Assembly (NCBI RefSeq): GCF_009557055.1
Contig: NZ_CP045649.1
Location: 1,215,501 to 1,279,500, forward strand
DNA from: Nocardioides sp. dk884
Lineage (GTDB): Bacteria > Actinomycetota > Actinomycetes > Propionibacteriales > Nocardioidaceae
Direction: 5' to 3'
Length of the DNA: 64,000 nt
Positions 18,446-27,614 of this stretch are shown here, in pieces (within the stretch, counting starts at the first letter, position 1; every line of letters begins with the position of its first letter). The notes beneath the pieces were generated by a model. That model worked only from the letters and a program-made list of their open reading frames with translations. It did not search any database and was not told the origin of the DNA. Made by a program: the position numbers and the translations under genes.

Positions 18446-20242
18446 ATGAGCACTGTGCTGTCTGCCGTCGCCTGGCCCTACGCCAACGGGCCCCGCCACA
18501 TCGGTCACGTCGCCGGTTTCGGCGTGCCCTCCGACGTCTTCAGCCGCTACATGCGCATGGCGGGCCACGACGTGCTGATGGTCTCCGGCACCGACGAGCA
18601 CGGCACCCCGATCCTGGTCGCCGCCGACAAGGCCGGGGTCACTCCGGTCCAGCTGACCAACGAGAACAACCGGGTCATCGTCGAGGACCTGGTCGGCCTG
18701 GGGCTGTCCTACGACCTGTTCACCCGCACCACCACCGGCAACCACTACGCCGTGGTGCAGGAGATGTTCACGACCGTCTACCGCAACGGCTACATGGTCG
18801 AGCAGACCACCCAGTCGGCGATCAGCCCCTCGACCGGGCGCACGCTGCCGGACCGCTACATCGAGGGCACCTGCCCGATCTGCAAGTACCCCGAGGCCCG
18901 CGGCGACCAGTGCGACAACTGCGGCAACCAGCTCGACCCGACCGACCTGATCGACCCGCGCTCGAAGATCAACGGCGAGACGCCGGAGTTCGTCGAGACC
19001 CAGCACTTCTTCCTCGACCTGCCGGCGCTCGCCGACGCGCTCGGGGAGTGGCTGGCCGGGCGCGAGGCGTCCGGCACCTGGCGGCCCAACGTCATCCGCT
19101 TCTCCGTCAACATCCTCAAGGAGATCCGTCCGCGCGCCATGACGCGCGACATCGACTGGGGCATCCCGATCCCGCTGGAGGGCTGGCGCGAGCAGCCGAC
19201 CAAGCGGCTCTACGTCTGGTTCGACGCGGTGATCGGCTACCTGTCCGCCTCGATCGAGTGGGCGCGGCGCAGCGGCGACCCCGACGCCTGGCGTCGCTGG
19301 TGGAACGACCCCGAGGCCCTGTCGTACTACTTCATGGGCAAGGACAACATCACCTTCCACTCCCAGATCTGGCCCGCCGAGCTGCTGGCCTACGCCGGCC
19401 AGGGCGAGCGCGGCGGCGAGCCCGGCGAGTACGGCGTGCTCAACCTGCCCACCGAGGTCGTCTCCTCGGAGTACCTCACGATGGGCGACCAGCAGTTCTC
19501 CTCCAGCCGCGGCCACGTGCTCTACGTCCGTGACTTCCTCGCCGAGTTCGGCCCCGACGCGCTGCGCTACTTCATCTGCGCCGCGGGCCCGGAGACCTCC
19601 GACGCGGCGTTCACCTGGAACGACTTCGTCACCCGCAACAACTCCGAGCTGGTGGCCGGCTGGGGCAACCTTGTCAACCGCACCGCGGCGATGATCGCCA
19701 AGAACTTCGGCGAGATCCCGGCCGCGGGCCCGTTGGAGCCGGTCGACGAGGAGGTCCTCGCGGCGGTGCGCACCGGCTTCGACACCGTCGGCGAGCTGCT
19801 GCGCCACCACAAGCTGCGCGCGGGCATCGCCGAGGCGATGCGGGTGGTCGGCGAGGTGAACAAGTACCTCACCGTCACCGAGCCCTACAAGATGAAGGAC
19901 CCGAGCCAGGCCGAGCGCCTCGCCACGGTCCTGCACGTCGCGGCCCAGTGCGTGCTCGACTGCAACACGATCCTCGCGCCGTTCCTCCCGCACGCCGCCA
20001 ACCGGGTGCACGCGGTCTTCGGCGGCGAGGGGGAGCTGATGCCGATGCCGCGCGTCGACGAGGTCAGCGACCTCGACCCCGGCGTGGGCCCGAACGACGA
20101 GACCTACCCGGTCATCACCGGCGACTACTCGGCCACGCCGACCTGGGAGTCCCACCCGGTCGCCGTGGGCGCGAAGGTCGCCAAGCCGACGCCGGTCTTC
20201 ACCAAGCTCGACCTCGACGAGGTGCTCGCCGACCGGTCCTGA
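18446..20242 (+). CDS. metG: methionyl-tRNA synthetase
   Basis: A 598-residue class Ia synthetase charging tRNA-Met. The HIGH motif is in [10 protein letters not shown], the zinc knuckle is [18 protein letters not shown] near residues 140-157, and the KMSKS-equivalent loop reads [10 protein letters not shown], a known actinobacterial variant. The anticodon-binding helical domain closes the protein; there is no C-terminal dimerisation domain, as in the MetG1 form. ATG 18446 is preceded by TAGGAT and no ribosome site. A 14-bp hairpin terminates it. Confidence 0.97.
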   Translation: MSTVLSAVAWPYANGPRHIGHVAGFGVPSDVFSRYMRMAGHDVLMVSGTDEHGTPILVAADKAGVTPVQLTNENNRVIVEDLVGLGLSYDLFTRTTTGNHYAVVQEMFTTVYRNGYMVEQTTQSAISPSTGRTLPDRYIEGTCPICKYPEARGDQCDNCGNQLDPTDLIDPRSKINGETPEFVETQHFFLDLPALADALGEWLAGREASGTWRPNVIRFSVNILKEIRPRAMTRDIDWGIPIPLEGWREQPTKRLYVWFDAVIGYLSASIEWARRSGDPDAWRRWWNDPEALSYYFMGKDNITFHSQIWPAELLAYAGQGERGGEPGEYGVLNLPTEVVSSEYLTMGDQQFSSSRGHVLYVRDFLAEFGPDALRYFICAAGPETSDAAFTWNDFVTRNNSELVAGWGNLVNRTAAMIAKNFGEIPAAGPLEPVDEEVLAAVRTGFDTVGELLRHHKLRAGIAEAMRVVGEVNKYLTVTEPYKMKDPSQAERLATVLHVAAQCVLDCNTILAPFLPHAANRVHAVFGGEGELMPMPRVDEVSDLDPGVGPNDETYPVITGDYSATPTWESHPVAVGAKVAKPTPVFTKLDLDEVLADRS

Positions 20243-20271
20243 CGCCGAGGCCGGTCGGCCCGAGCCCACGC

Positions 20272-20302
20272 ACGCCCCGCAGCCGTCACGGCTGCGGGGC
20301 GT
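20272..20302 (+). terminator. terminator of metG
   Basis: A 14-bp perfect stem (20272-20285 with 20289-20302) with a TCA loop, 30 bp after the metG stop. Confidence 0.7.
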
Positions 20303-20374
20303 CGTGTCGTCCCGGGGCGGTCCAGACCGCTGAGGCGGCTGCAACACTGCGGCCTCGCGGCGCGTAGAGGGGGC

Positions 20375-20914
20375 ATGACGGTGGAGCAGCGGGACCGTGC
20401 CGACGTGGCCCCCGGCCCGGACGGGTTCGCGGCGTTCGTGAGCGCACGCGGCCCGGCGCTGCAGCGCTTCGCCTTCCTGCTGACCGGGTCCGCACACGAC
20501 GCCGCGGACCTCGTGCAGGAGGTGTTGGCCAACGCCTGGCCGAAGTGGTCGCGGCTCGCGCAGAGCGACACGGCCGAGGCCTACCTGCGTCGCAGCATCG
20601 TCAACGCCTCGGTGAGCCGGTGGCGCAAGGACCGGCGCCTGGTGTCCGTGGGGGAGACGGAGCACGTGCTGCGAGCCGGCCAGCACCAGCGCGACCACGC
20701 CGAGGGGGTCACCGACGCCGACCACGCCTGGCGCCTCTGCGCCGCCCTGCCGCCCCAGCAGCGGGCCGCGGTGGTGCTGCGTTTCTACGAGGACCTCTCG
20801 TTCCGCCAGGTCGCCGAGGTGCTCGGCTGCCCCGAGAGCACCGCCCGCTCCCACGTCCACCGCGCGGTCGCCGCGCTCCGTCTGCGCCTCGAGGAAGGGG
20901 TCGACCATGAGTGA
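20375..20914 (+). CDS. ECF sigma factor, SigE family (TIGR02983)
   Basis: A 179-residue group 4 sigma factor. Region 2 covers about residues 18-85 (LQRFAFLLTGSAHDAADLVQEVLANAW), region 4 covers about residues 120-172 (LPPQQRAAVVLRFYEDLSFRQVAEVLGCPESTARSHVHRA). The FAFLLTG phrase is typical of the SigE-like group abundant in actinobacteria. ATG 20375 follows the purine run GAGGGGG. It overlaps the next gene by eight bases. No ECF-type autoregulatory promoter is obvious upstream. Target genes are unknown. Confidence 0.92.
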   Translation: MTVEQRDRADVAPGPDGFAAFVSARGPALQRFAFLLTGSAHDAADLVQEVLANAWPKWSRLAQSDTAEAYLRRSIVNASVSRWRKDRRLVSVGETEHVLRAGQHQRDHAEGVTDADHAWRLCAALPPQQRAAVVLRFYEDLSFRQVAEVLGCPESTARSHVHRAVAALRLRLEEGVDHE

Positions 20915-22157
20915 CTCCAGCGAGCAGGACCGTCGTGCTGAGCAGGCCTTCCGCGAGGCGTTCACTCGTGCGGCCGCGACCGTGCCTCCGGCCCCGCTTC
21001 AGGTACGCCGCGCACCGCGGCGCCGCTGGGTGCCGGCGATGATCGCTGCGGCCGCGGTGCTGCTGATCGCCTCGACCGCGGTCGTTGCCCTTCGCGGCGG
21101 ACCCGGCGACGTCGGACCGGCGACGGTGCGACCAGGCCAGAGCAATGCCGAGGACCCAGCCCGTGAGGGCCCAGCCACCGTCGGCACCGACCCGGCCGTG
21201 GTGCCGTCGCCGGGCCCTGTCCCGGACGGCTGGCGGAGCGTGACCTTCCGCGACGTCTCGGTGGCGGTGCCCGGCGAGTGGGGCGACGGTGTCGCGCCCG
21301 ACGAGTCCTGGTGCGCGGAGAGCGGTGGGCCCACCGGGAACGGGGCCTACGTCGCCGTCGACAGCACCCTGCTGGCGTCGGCCCTCATCCTCTGCGGGTC
21401 CAGCGCGCCGCCCGCGCCGGAGGGGTTCGGGCCGGACCCGGAGGCCGGGTGGCGCCCGCACCTGCGCTTCGCCGACCTCGCCCGCACCGGGACCGAGGCG
21501 CTCCAGGACGGGGTCACGACGTACGAGGGCTGGACGCTGCGGGTGCGCACCCTCGGGACCGTGCAGGTGGCACTGCTGACCGACGCGGCCACCGAGCCGG
21601 TGGCGGAGCAGGTGATGGCCAGCCTGACGCGCACGGAGCGCAGCGCGGAGGGCTGCGACACGCGCTCGCCCGTGCAGGCGAGCGGGCAGGTCAGCCCGGA
21701 GTCCGACGGCATCGCGGACCTGCGCCCCGAGCAGGTGGACCGGGTCGCGCTGTGCCAGTACCTCCGCGGCGCCGACGGTCCCGGTCTGATGGGCGCCCAG
21801 GTGGTGTCCGGGGAGGAGGCGGCCGGCCTCGTGCGGGCGATCCAGGACAGCCCGACCGGTGTCGGGCCGGACTCGCCCGGGACCTGCGCCTGGGGAGTCG
21901 AGGACGGCGGCGACACCGCGGTGGTGCTGCGACCGTTCGGCAGCGCGGAGGACGCCGGACTGGACACAGGGCTGGGCGACATCCACTTCTACTTCGACGG
22001 CTGCGCGGGCAACGGCTTCGACGACGGCAGCGTGCGCCGACAGCTCACCCAGGACACGTGCGCCCGGATCTTCGGCGACCCGGGCACGACCGACCGGGTG
22101 TTCTGGACCTCGCTGTCGGCCAAGACCGCGCGGCTCTGTGTCCCGCCGAGCAGGTAG
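20907..22157 (+). CDS. membrane-anchored partner of the SigE-type sigma factor, extracytoplasmic domain
   Basis: A 416-residue protein with about 40 cytoplasmic residues, one transmembrane helix (about residues 42-61, MIAAAAVLLIASTAVVAL) and about 350 outside residues containing an even number of cysteines (eight), which suggests disulfides. It overlaps the sigma gene by eight bases, the usual arrangement for sigma/anti-sigma pairs. The cytoplasmic part is too short for a zinc anti-sigma domain and no HxxxCxxC motif is visible, so it may be a non-classical anti-sigma or a sensor. Function is inferred from context only. Confidence 0.75.
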   Translation: MSDSSEQDRRAEQAFREAFTRAAATVPPAPLQVRRAPRRRWVPAMIAAAAVLLIASTAVVALRGGPGDVGPATVRPGQSNAEDPAREGPATVGTDPAVVPSPGPVPDGWRSVTFRDVSVAVPGEWGDGVAPDESWCAESGGPTGNGAYVAVDSTLLASALILCGSSAPPAPEGFGPDPEAGWRPHLRFADLARTGTEALQDGVTTYEGWTLRVRTLGTVQVALLTDAATEPVAEQVMASLTRTERSAEGCDTRSPVQASGQVSPESDGIADLRPEQVDRVALCQYLRGADGPGLMGAQVVSGEEAAGLVRAIQDSPTGVGPDSPGTCAWGVEDGGDTAVVLRPFGSAEDAGLDTGLGDIHFYFDGCAGNGFDDGSVRRQLTQDTCARIFGDPGTTDRVFWTSLSAKTARLCVPPSR

Positions 22158-22170
22158 CCGCACGTCTGGC

Positions 22171-22176
22171 TAGGCT
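22171..22176 (+). promoter_or_regulatory. leaderless -10 element of the LURP-one gene
   Basis: TAGGCT seven bases before ATG 22184. Confidence 0.6.
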
Positions 22177-22183
22177 GCGCGCC

Positions 22184-22753
22184 ATGCCCGCTCAGATGCA
22201 CGTGCCCCTCTTCTACGTCCACCAGAAGTTCGCGATGACGACCAACGTCTATCGTCTCGTCGCGGCGAACCCCGACGGCTCGGAGGGTCAGCTGATGGGG
22301 CTGGCCCAGCAGAAGCGGATGGCGTTCAAGGAGCAGGTGACCTTCTACTCGGACGAGTCGAAGAGCCGGCCGGTGTTCAGCTTCCAGGCCCGCAAGAAGA
22401 TCGACCTCAACGCCGGCTACGACGTCCGCGACGAGGCCGGCAACGCGATCGGCTTCTTCAAGAAGGAGTTCGGCGCCAGCCTGCTGCGCTCGACGTTCAC
22501 CCTCGAGGGGCCCGGCTACGCCGGCACCGGCCAGGAGCGCAGCCAGGCGATCGCGCTGATCCGCCGCTTCGCCGACATCCCGTTCCTGCCGATCCACTTC
22601 GACTTCGTCGACCCCGCCGGCCAGCCGCTGATGAGCGTCGAGCGGCAGGGCTCCATCCGCGACCGCTACACCGTGCACGTGCCGAACCCCGAGGTCGACT
22701 TCCGGGTCGCCGCGGCCGTCGCGGTCGGTCTCGACGCGCTGATGCAGCGCTGA
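22184..22753 (+). CDS. LURP-one-related (Tubby C-terminal-like) protein
   Basis: A 189-residue protein of the LOR/Tubby-like fold: beta strands such as LFYVHQKFAMTTNVYRL, a central ARKKIDLNAGYDVRDEAGN, GFFKKEFGASLLRSTFTLE, and a C-terminal hydrophobic helix (VAAAVAVGLDALM). The fold is shared with plant LURP1 and phospholipid scramblases; the bacterial members have no assigned function. ATG 22184 has a TAGGCT -10 seven bases upstream. The esterase gene starts nine bases after its stop, so they share a transcript. Confidence 0.8.
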   Translation: MPAQMHVPLFYVHQKFAMTTNVYRLVAANPDGSEGQLMGLAQQKRMAFKEQVTFYSDESKSRPVFSFQARKKIDLNAGYDVRDEAGNAIGFFKKEFGASLLRSTFTLEGPGYAGTGQERSQAIALIRRFADIPFLPIHFDFVDPAGQPLMSVERQGSIRDRYTVHVPNPEVDFRVAAAVAVGLDALMQR

Positions 22754-22762
22754 GGCGCCGCG

Positions 22763-23653
22763 ATGCTGTTCCCCGAGTCGGTGCGCGCGGTCGCGGCCGC
22801 GGCGGGAGACCTGCCCGTCACCACCCCCGGCTACGACATCGAGGCGGCTCGGGCCGCCGCCCGTGGGGCCGCGCTCGCCGAGCCACGCGAGGACATCGCC
22901 GAGGTGCGCGACCTCCACGCCGACGGCGTGCCCTGCCGCCTGTACGTCCCCGAGGGCGCCGACGCCGGGCTGGTGCTCCACCTGCACGGCGGCGGCTTCG
23001 TCTTCCACGACGTCGAGGTCCACGACGCCGCCGCCCGGCGGTTGGCCAACCGCAGCGGCCTGCGGGTGCTGAGCGTCGACTACCGCCGGCCTCCCGAGCA
23101 CCGCTTCCCGGCCGCGCCCGACGACGTGGACACGGTGCTGGCCTGGCTCGCGCGCGAGGACGGCGGAGCGGGGCTCGCCGCGGGCGGCGCGACGTACGCC
23201 CACGGCGACAGTGCGGGCGCCAACCTCGCCCTGGTCGCCGCCCTGCGCAACCCCGGCCGCCTCGCCGCGCTGGCGCTGGTCTACCCCTTCCTCGACCCGA
23301 CCCAGGCGGGGGAGTCCTACCGCAGCGCCGCCGACGGGTTCGACCCGGCGGAGGCGGCCTGGTACTGGCAGCAGTACGCCGCCGGCCCGGGCGACCTCGA
23401 GGACCCCGACCTCGCCCCGCTGCGCTCGGACCGGCTCGGCACGCTGCCGCCGACCCTGGTGGTGACCGCGGAGCACGACCCCGTGCGCGACGAGGGCGAG
23501 GAGCTCGCCCGCCGACTCGCGGCCGAGGGCGTGGAGGTGGTCGCGACGCGCTACCTGGGCCAGGTGCACGGGTTCTGGCGCCACACCGATGTGTTCCCCG
23601 CCGCAGAGCCGTTGACCGTGCAGGTGGCCGGGTTCCTGCGCCTGCACGGGTGA
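22763..23653 (+). CDS. alpha/beta hydrolase, hormone-sensitive lipase family
   Basis: A 296-residue esterase of the HSL (family IV) group. The oxyanion motif is HLHGGGFVF, the nucleophile Ser is in AHGDSAGANLAL, the acid is Asp in TAEHDPVRDEGE and the His is in GQVHGFW near the end. These enzymes hydrolyse short to medium acyl esters. It lies in an operon with the LURP-one gene upstream and the RpiB gene downstream. The true substrate is not predictable. Confidence 0.9.
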   Translation: MLFPESVRAVAAAAGDLPVTTPGYDIEAARAAARGAALAEPREDIAEVRDLHADGVPCRLYVPEGADAGLVLHLHGGGFVFHDVEVHDAAARRLANRSGLRVLSVDYRRPPEHRFPAAPDDVDTVLAWLAREDGGAGLAAGGATYAHGDSAGANLALVAALRNPGRLAALALVYPFLDPTQAGESYRSAADGFDPAEAAWYWQQYAAGPGDLEDPDLAPLRSDRLGTLPPTLVVTAEHDPVRDEGEELARRLAAEGVEVVATRYLGQVHGFWRHTDVFPAAEPLTVQVAGFLRLHG

Positions 23654-23670
23654 CTGGAAGAATCGGCACC

Positions 23671-24174
23671 ATGCGCGTGCACCTCGGCTCCGACCATGCC
23701 GGCCTCGACCTCAAGGACCACCTGATGAACTGGCTGGTCGACAACGGCTTCGAGCCTGTCGACCACGGCCCCTTCGTCTACGACGCCCTCGACGACTACC
23801 CCGTCTTCTGCCTGCGCGCCGCCGAGGCGGTCGCCGCGGAGCGGGCCGAGGGCCTCGACAGCCTCGGCGTCGTGATCGGCGGCTCGGGCAACGGCGAGCA
23901 GATGGCGGCCAACAAGGTCCTCGGCATCCGCGCCGCGCTGGTGTGGTCGCAGGAGACCGCGGTGCTCGCCCGCGAGCACAACGACGCCAACGTGGTGTCG
24001 GTCGGCGGCCGCATGCACACCCTGGAGGAGATGACCTCCTTCGTCGGCGCGTTCCTCGCGACGCCGTTCACCGGCGACGAGCGCCACGTGCGCCGCATCG
24101 GCCAGCTGAGCTCCTACGAGCAGACCCGCGAGCTCCCGCCGCTGCCGGAGTCCGCGATCAACCCGCAGGCCTGA
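23671..24174 (+). CDS. rpiB: ribose-5-phosphate isomerase B
   Basis: A 167-residue RpiB/LacAB-type isomerase that interconverts ribose-5-phosphate and ribulose-5-phosphate. Conserved parts are HLGSDHAGLDLKDHL, the phosphate loop GSGNGEQMAANKV, and EHNDANVVSVGGRMH. The catalytic base is the Glu in GNGEQ, as in the mycobacterial enzyme, not a Cys. ATG 23671 fits the family start; a GTG at 23650 overlapping the esterase stop would add seven residues and couple translation, while AAGAAT seven bases before the ATG could give a leaderless start. Confidence 0.9.
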   Translation: MRVHLGSDHAGLDLKDHLMNWLVDNGFEPVDHGPFVYDALDDYPVFCLRAAEAVAAERAEGLDSLGVVIGGSGNGEQMAANKVLGIRAALVWSQETAVLAREHNDANVVSVGGRMHTLEEMTSFVGAFLATPFTGDERHVRRIGQLSSYEQTRELPPLPESAINPQA

Positions 24175-24179
24175 TCCCG

Positions 24180-24197
24180 CGGGGCACGAACGCCCCG
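24180..24197. terminator. weak hairpin between rpiB and the sulfotransferase-like gene
   Basis: Six-bp GC stem (CGGGGC/GCCCCG) with a six-base loop in the 30-bp convergent gap. Confidence 0.4.
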
Positions 24198-24204
24198 ACG
24201 ACCC

Positions 24205-25344
24205 TCAGCGACGCAGCAGCCGGCGTAGCCCCTGGAGCCCCTGGCCCGAGGCCGCCGGCTGCTGGGTTCGCGGCGGCGTGGGCTGCGGCTGCGGCTGGGC
24301 GGCCGTCTCGGCGGCGCGCTCGGCGACGATGTCGGACAGCGCCCGCGCGGCCACCTGGAGCAGCTGCTCGTCGCTCGGTGCCGCGGCGTCGGTGAAGTCG
24401 CCGTCGCGCGGGCGCAGGTCCTCCAGGTCACCGTGCACCTGCACGCCGCTGCCGCGCAGGAACTCGATGTCGCCCGCGGCCACCTCCTCGCACCACTGGC
24501 GCCACTGCGCCGGCATCTTCAGCGCGTCGCCGTCCTGGGAGCCGAGGTGCTTCACGCCCAGCCACGCGAGCCGCACGTGCCACCCGTTGCGCCGCCCGTG
24601 GCCGCGGCGGGTGCGCAGCTCCGGGGGAGCGACCTCGTTGACAAGGCGCAGCAAGTCGGTCTGGGTGCGCCCGATCGAGGCGTTCACCGGGTCCGCGGGC
24701 TCGGTCAGCTCGTCGGCCGGGACACCCACGACCTCGCAGAAGCGCTCCAGCAGGGTCGGCGTGGAGGTCCGGCTCGCCGGCATGGGTACGACGTGGACCC
24801 GCTCGGGCGGCACGTGGGCCGACCAGCGCTCGAGCAGCTCGGGCAGGTCGCGCCCGGCCCAGAAGACCCGCGCCGGCGCGCCCTGACGCGCGCGCAGGGA
24901 GTCGATGAAGGCGTCGAGGTCCTCGGTGATGCCGGCCTTGACCCGCTGCTGCCACGCCGAGGGCACGATCCGTGAGAACGAGCGCAGCGTGACCACCAGG
25001 TGCAGCCGCGAGGGGCCCGCGGCGTCGGCGAGGCGCTGGACCTGCTCGACGCTCAGCGGCGCGAGCCGCTCGTCGGTCACGATCGCCCGCGGCAGCGTCG
25101 AGCCCGCCAGTTCGCGGGCGAAGTCGTCGACGGCTCGTGCGATCGCGGGCGGGTCGTTGTCGGGGTCGACGTGCCCGCGCAGCGCGAGCATCAGCCAGTA
25201 GTTGTCACGGCGGCTGCGCGGGACCATGTCGACGCCGTGGCGCGCGAGCGCCTCGGTGGACCCGAAGAGCGTCTCCTGCAGGTAGGTCGTGCCGGTCTTG
25301 GGCAGTCCCACGTGGACGAAGAGATCCCGCACCGGTTCGACCAT
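24205..25344 (-). CDS. sulfotransferase-like P-loop protein
   Basis: A 379-residue protein whose N-terminus carries the PAPS 5'-phosphosulfate loop VHVGLPKTGTTYLQETL, and a later VTLRSFSRIVPSAWQQ that resembles the 3'-phosphate motif of sulfotransferases. The C-terminal 60 residues are low-complexity, rich in Ala, Gln and Pro. Such proteins sulfate carbohydrates or lipids in the cell envelope, or act as unknown nucleotide-binding homologues. ATG 25344 follows TAGAAT by seven bases. It is divergent from the Nei gene and stands alone, so no pathway can be assigned. Confidence 0.75.
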   Translation of the reverse strand: MVEPVRDLFVHVGLPKTGTTYLQETLFGSTEALARHGVDMVPRSRRDNYWLMLALRGHVDPDNDPPAIARAVDDFARELAGSTLPRAIVTDERLAPLSVEQVQRLADAAGPSRLHLVVTLRSFSRIVPSAWQQRVKAGITEDLDAFIDSLRARQGAPARVFWAGRDLPELLERWSAHVPPERVHVVPMPASRTSTPTLLERFCEVVGVPADELTEPADPVNASIGRTQTDLLRLVNEVAPPELRTRRGHGRRNGWHVRLAWLGVKHLGSQDGDALKMPAQWRQWCEEVAAGDIEFLRGSGVQVHGDLEDLRPRDGDFTDAAAPSDEQLLQVAARALSDIVAERAAETAAQPQPQPTPPRTQQPAASGQGLQGLRRLLRR

Positions 25345-25351
25345 GCGGCGG

Positions 25352-25357
25352 ATTCTA
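25352..25357 (-). promoter_or_regulatory. leaderless -10 element of the sulfotransferase-like gene
   Basis: TAGAAT on the minus strand, seven bases before ATG 25344. Confidence 0.6.
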
Positions 25358-25404
25358 GTGTTGGCGAGGCATCCGTTCGTGGTTGCCCCGTCGAAGGAGT
25401 CCGA

Positions 25405-26259
25405 TTGCCCGAGGGACACACCCTGCACCGTCTCGCCGGCCAGCTGCGCCGGGTCTTCGCCGGCAGCGTCGTGCGGGTCGGCAGCCCGCAGGGGCGCTTC
25501 GCGGAGTCCGCCGCGCTGCTTGACGGCAGCGTCCTGGAGGACGCCGAGGCCTGGGGCAAGCACCTGTTCATCGACTTCGCCGGGGAGCGGTTCGTGCACG
25601 TGCACCTCGGCCTCTACGGCAAGTTCGACGTGCACGACGGGCTCGACCCGGCCGTCGCGGAGGTCCCTGACCCGGTGGGGCAGGTCCGGTTGCGGCTGGT
25701 GCGGGCCGACGCCACGGCGTACGCCGACCTGCGCGGCGCGACCGCGTGCGAGCTGCTCACCGCCGAGCAGCGCGACGCGATCGTGGCGCGGTCCGGGCCG
25801 GACCCGCTGCGCGCCGACGCCGACCCGGGCCGTGCCTGGGAGCGGATCCGCCGCAGCCGCGCCCCGATCGGGGGCCTGCTGATGGACCAGTCGGTGCTGG
25901 CAGGTGTCGGCAACGTCTACCGCGCCGAGGTGTTGTTCCGTCACCGCATCGACCCGCTGCGACCGGGCAACACCCTGCGCCAGGCCCAGTTCCGCGCGAT
26001 CTGGGAGGACCTGGTCGAGCTGATGGCCGAGGGGGTGCGCACGGGGCGTATCGACACCGTGCGCCCCGAGCACACGCCGGAGGCCATGGGACGTCCGCCG
26101 CGCCGCGACGACCACGGCGGCGAGGTCTATGTCTACCGGCGCCAGGGCCAGCCGTGCCTGGTGTGCGGTGCGTCGGTGCGCACCGAGGTGCTCCAGGGAC
26201 GCAACCTGTTCTGGTGCCCGCGATGCCAGCCCCGCTTCCGCTCGCGAGCCGTACAGTGA
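25405..26259 (+). CDS. nei: endonuclease VIII-like DNA glycosylase (Fpg/Nei family)
   Basis: A 284-residue bifunctional DNA glycosylase/AP lyase for oxidised bases. TTG 25405 is the start: it is followed directly by PEGHTLHR, where Pro2 and Glu3 are the catalytic pair exposed after Met removal, and AAGGAG at 25394-25399 sits five bases upstream. The conserved Lys is in AWGKHLF, the H2TH segment includes DQSVLAGVGNVYRAE, and the zinc finger is CLVCGAS with CPRCQPR at the end. PEGH rather than PELPE favours Nei over Fpg. Its last codons lie in the upstream region of the phosphatase gene. Confidence 0.93.
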   Translation: MPEGHTLHRLAGQLRRVFAGSVVRVGSPQGRFAESAALLDGSVLEDAEAWGKHLFIDFAGERFVHVHLGLYGKFDVHDGLDPAVAEVPDPVGQVRLRLVRADATAYADLRGATACELLTAEQRDAIVARSGPDPLRADADPGRAWERIRRSRAPIGGLLMDQSVLAGVGNVYRAEVLFRHRIDPLRPGNTLRQAQFRAIWEDLVELMAEGVRTGRIDTVRPEHTPEAMGRPPRRDDHGGEVYVYRRQGQPCLVCGASVRTEVLQGRNLFWCPRCQPRFRSRAVQ

Positions 26260-26288
26260 CCTCCACCCCCACGAAGGACACCCGCCCG

Positions 26289-27386
26289 ATGGACGCGTCG
26301 TTGCCCGCTGCCGGCCGCCCACGGCCGTCGCTGGTCAAGCGCGTGCAGACCTCGTGGCACCGCGGCGTGCTGCGCGAGTACCGGCTGGTCGGCGCGCTCG
26401 CCCTGGTGACCGCCCTGCTGCCGTGCGCGGTCGCGGTCTCGCCGGGCAACGTGCCGACGAACCTGTTGATGGTGCCGCTGCTGGTCGGCAGCCTGGTGCT
26501 GGGCCCGCGCCAGCTGCACTGGTTCGTCATCTGGGTGCTCGTGATGCTGCTGCTCGCACTCACCATGGAGCCGGCGATCACCGCGCGCACGGCCGCCTCG
26601 GTCGGCGTGCAGTTCCTGATGGCCCTCATCGTGCTGCTGTCGTCATTTCGCCGCTCCCGGCTCGGAGTCGCCGGCGCGATGGGCGAGGCGATGCTGGTCG
26701 ACCTGCGCGACCGGATCATCAACCAGGGCGGCGTCACCCCCCTGCCGCCGGGCTGGCGCGTGGAGTCCGCGCTGCGCTCCGCCGGCGGTACGCCGTTCGC
26801 CGGCGACTTCATGGTGGCCACGATGCCGGAGCCGCACCGGGTCGAGATGGCGGTCGTCGACGTCTCCGGCAAGGGCGAGGAGGCAGGCACCCGCGCGCTG
26901 ATGCTGTCCGGCGCGTTCGGCGGCCTGCTCGGCGCGCTGCCGCCCGAGCAGTTCCTGCCCTGCGCCAACGACTACCTTCTGCGGCAGGGCTGGGGGGAGG
27001 GGTTCGCGACCGCCATCCACCTCTCCGTGGACCTGCGCTCGGGTGAGTTCGAGATCCGCAGTGCCGGGCACCCCCCGGCCCTGCACCGCGCGGCGGGCTC
27101 GGGGCGCTGGCGGATCCTGGAGAGCTCGGGTCCGGTCCTCGGGCTGATCGCCGACGCCGAGTTCGTCGGCGTGCGCGGCGTGCTCGACCACGGCGACGCG
27201 GTGCTCCTCTACACCGACGGCATGGTCGAGGAGCCGCACCGCGACATCGAGCTCGGCATCGACCGGCTGCTCGGCGAGGCGGAAGGGCTGCTGCGCGGCG
27301 ACTTCACCGGTGCCGCCGACCGGCTGGTCGACGCTCTCGGCTCGCGCGGCGACGACCGTGCGGTGCTGGTGCTCAACCGCGTCTGA
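26289..27386 (+). CDS. membrane-bound SpoIIE-type (PP2C) serine/threonine phosphatase
   Basis: A 365-residue protein with an N-terminal membrane part (about residues 35-125, four or more hydrophobic segments) and a C-terminal SpoIIE/RsbU phosphatase domain (about residues 155-365). Metal-binding landmarks are VDVSGKGEEAGTRALM, SAGHPPALH and YTDGMVEEPH. Such enzymes dephosphorylate anti-sigma-factor antagonists. No partner kinase or antagonist gene is nearby. ATG 26289 has GAAGGA at 26273-26278; a GTG at 26256 overlapping the nei stop and preceded by TACAGT is a possible alternative. Confidence 0.86.
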   Translation: MDASLPAAGRPRPSLVKRVQTSWHRGVLREYRLVGALALVTALLPCAVAVSPGNVPTNLLMVPLLVGSLVLGPRQLHWFVIWVLVMLLLALTMEPAITARTAASVGVQFLMALIVLLSSFRRSRLGVAGAMGEAMLVDLRDRIINQGGVTPLPPGWRVESALRSAGGTPFAGDFMVATMPEPHRVEMAVVDVSGKGEEAGTRALMLSGAFGGLLGALPPEQFLPCANDYLLRQGWGEGFATAIHLSVDLRSGEFEIRSAGHPPALHRAAGSGRWRILESSGPVLGLIADAEFVGVRGVLDHGDAVLLYTDGMVEEPHRDIELGIDRLLGEAEGLLRGDFTGAADRLVDALGSRGDDRAVLVLNRV

Positions 27387-27495
27387 GCCTGGCGAGGCGC
27401 TCCTCGCACCGGCGTCGGGCCCGTTTGGGGCTCAGCGGCCCCGGTGTGGCACCATGACATCCGGTCTCGGTGCGCTCGCGCGCGTCACGACCAGC

Positions 27496-27566
27496 GCGGA
27501 TGTAGCTCAATGGTAGAGCCCCAGTCTTCCAAACTGGCTACGCGGGTTCGATTCCCGTCATCCGCT
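27496..27566 (+). tRNA. tRNA-Gly (anticodon TCC)
   Basis: A 71-base cloverleaf. The acceptor GCGGATG pairs with CATCCGC (27559-27565). The D arm has GCTC/GAGC, the anticodon stem CCAGT/ACTGG encloses loop CTTCCAA, and the T loop is TTCGATT. CCA is not encoded. Confidence 0.96.
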
Positions 27567-27614
27567 CCGAGGCGTCATCCGGACCGTCCACACGGCCCCG
27601 GAAGACGGCTTGTG

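Noticed and set aside
17711..20965. A 1084-codon minus-strand frame running opposite metG and the sigma gene
   Set aside because: Only its last 224 codons (from ATG 18385) are a real gene (GPP34); the rest is an antisense shadow of metG.
27388..27495. A small gene between the phosphatase and tRNA-Gly
   Set aside because: The short frames there run into the tRNA and have no ribosome site or conserved content; the gap most likely holds the tRNA promoter.
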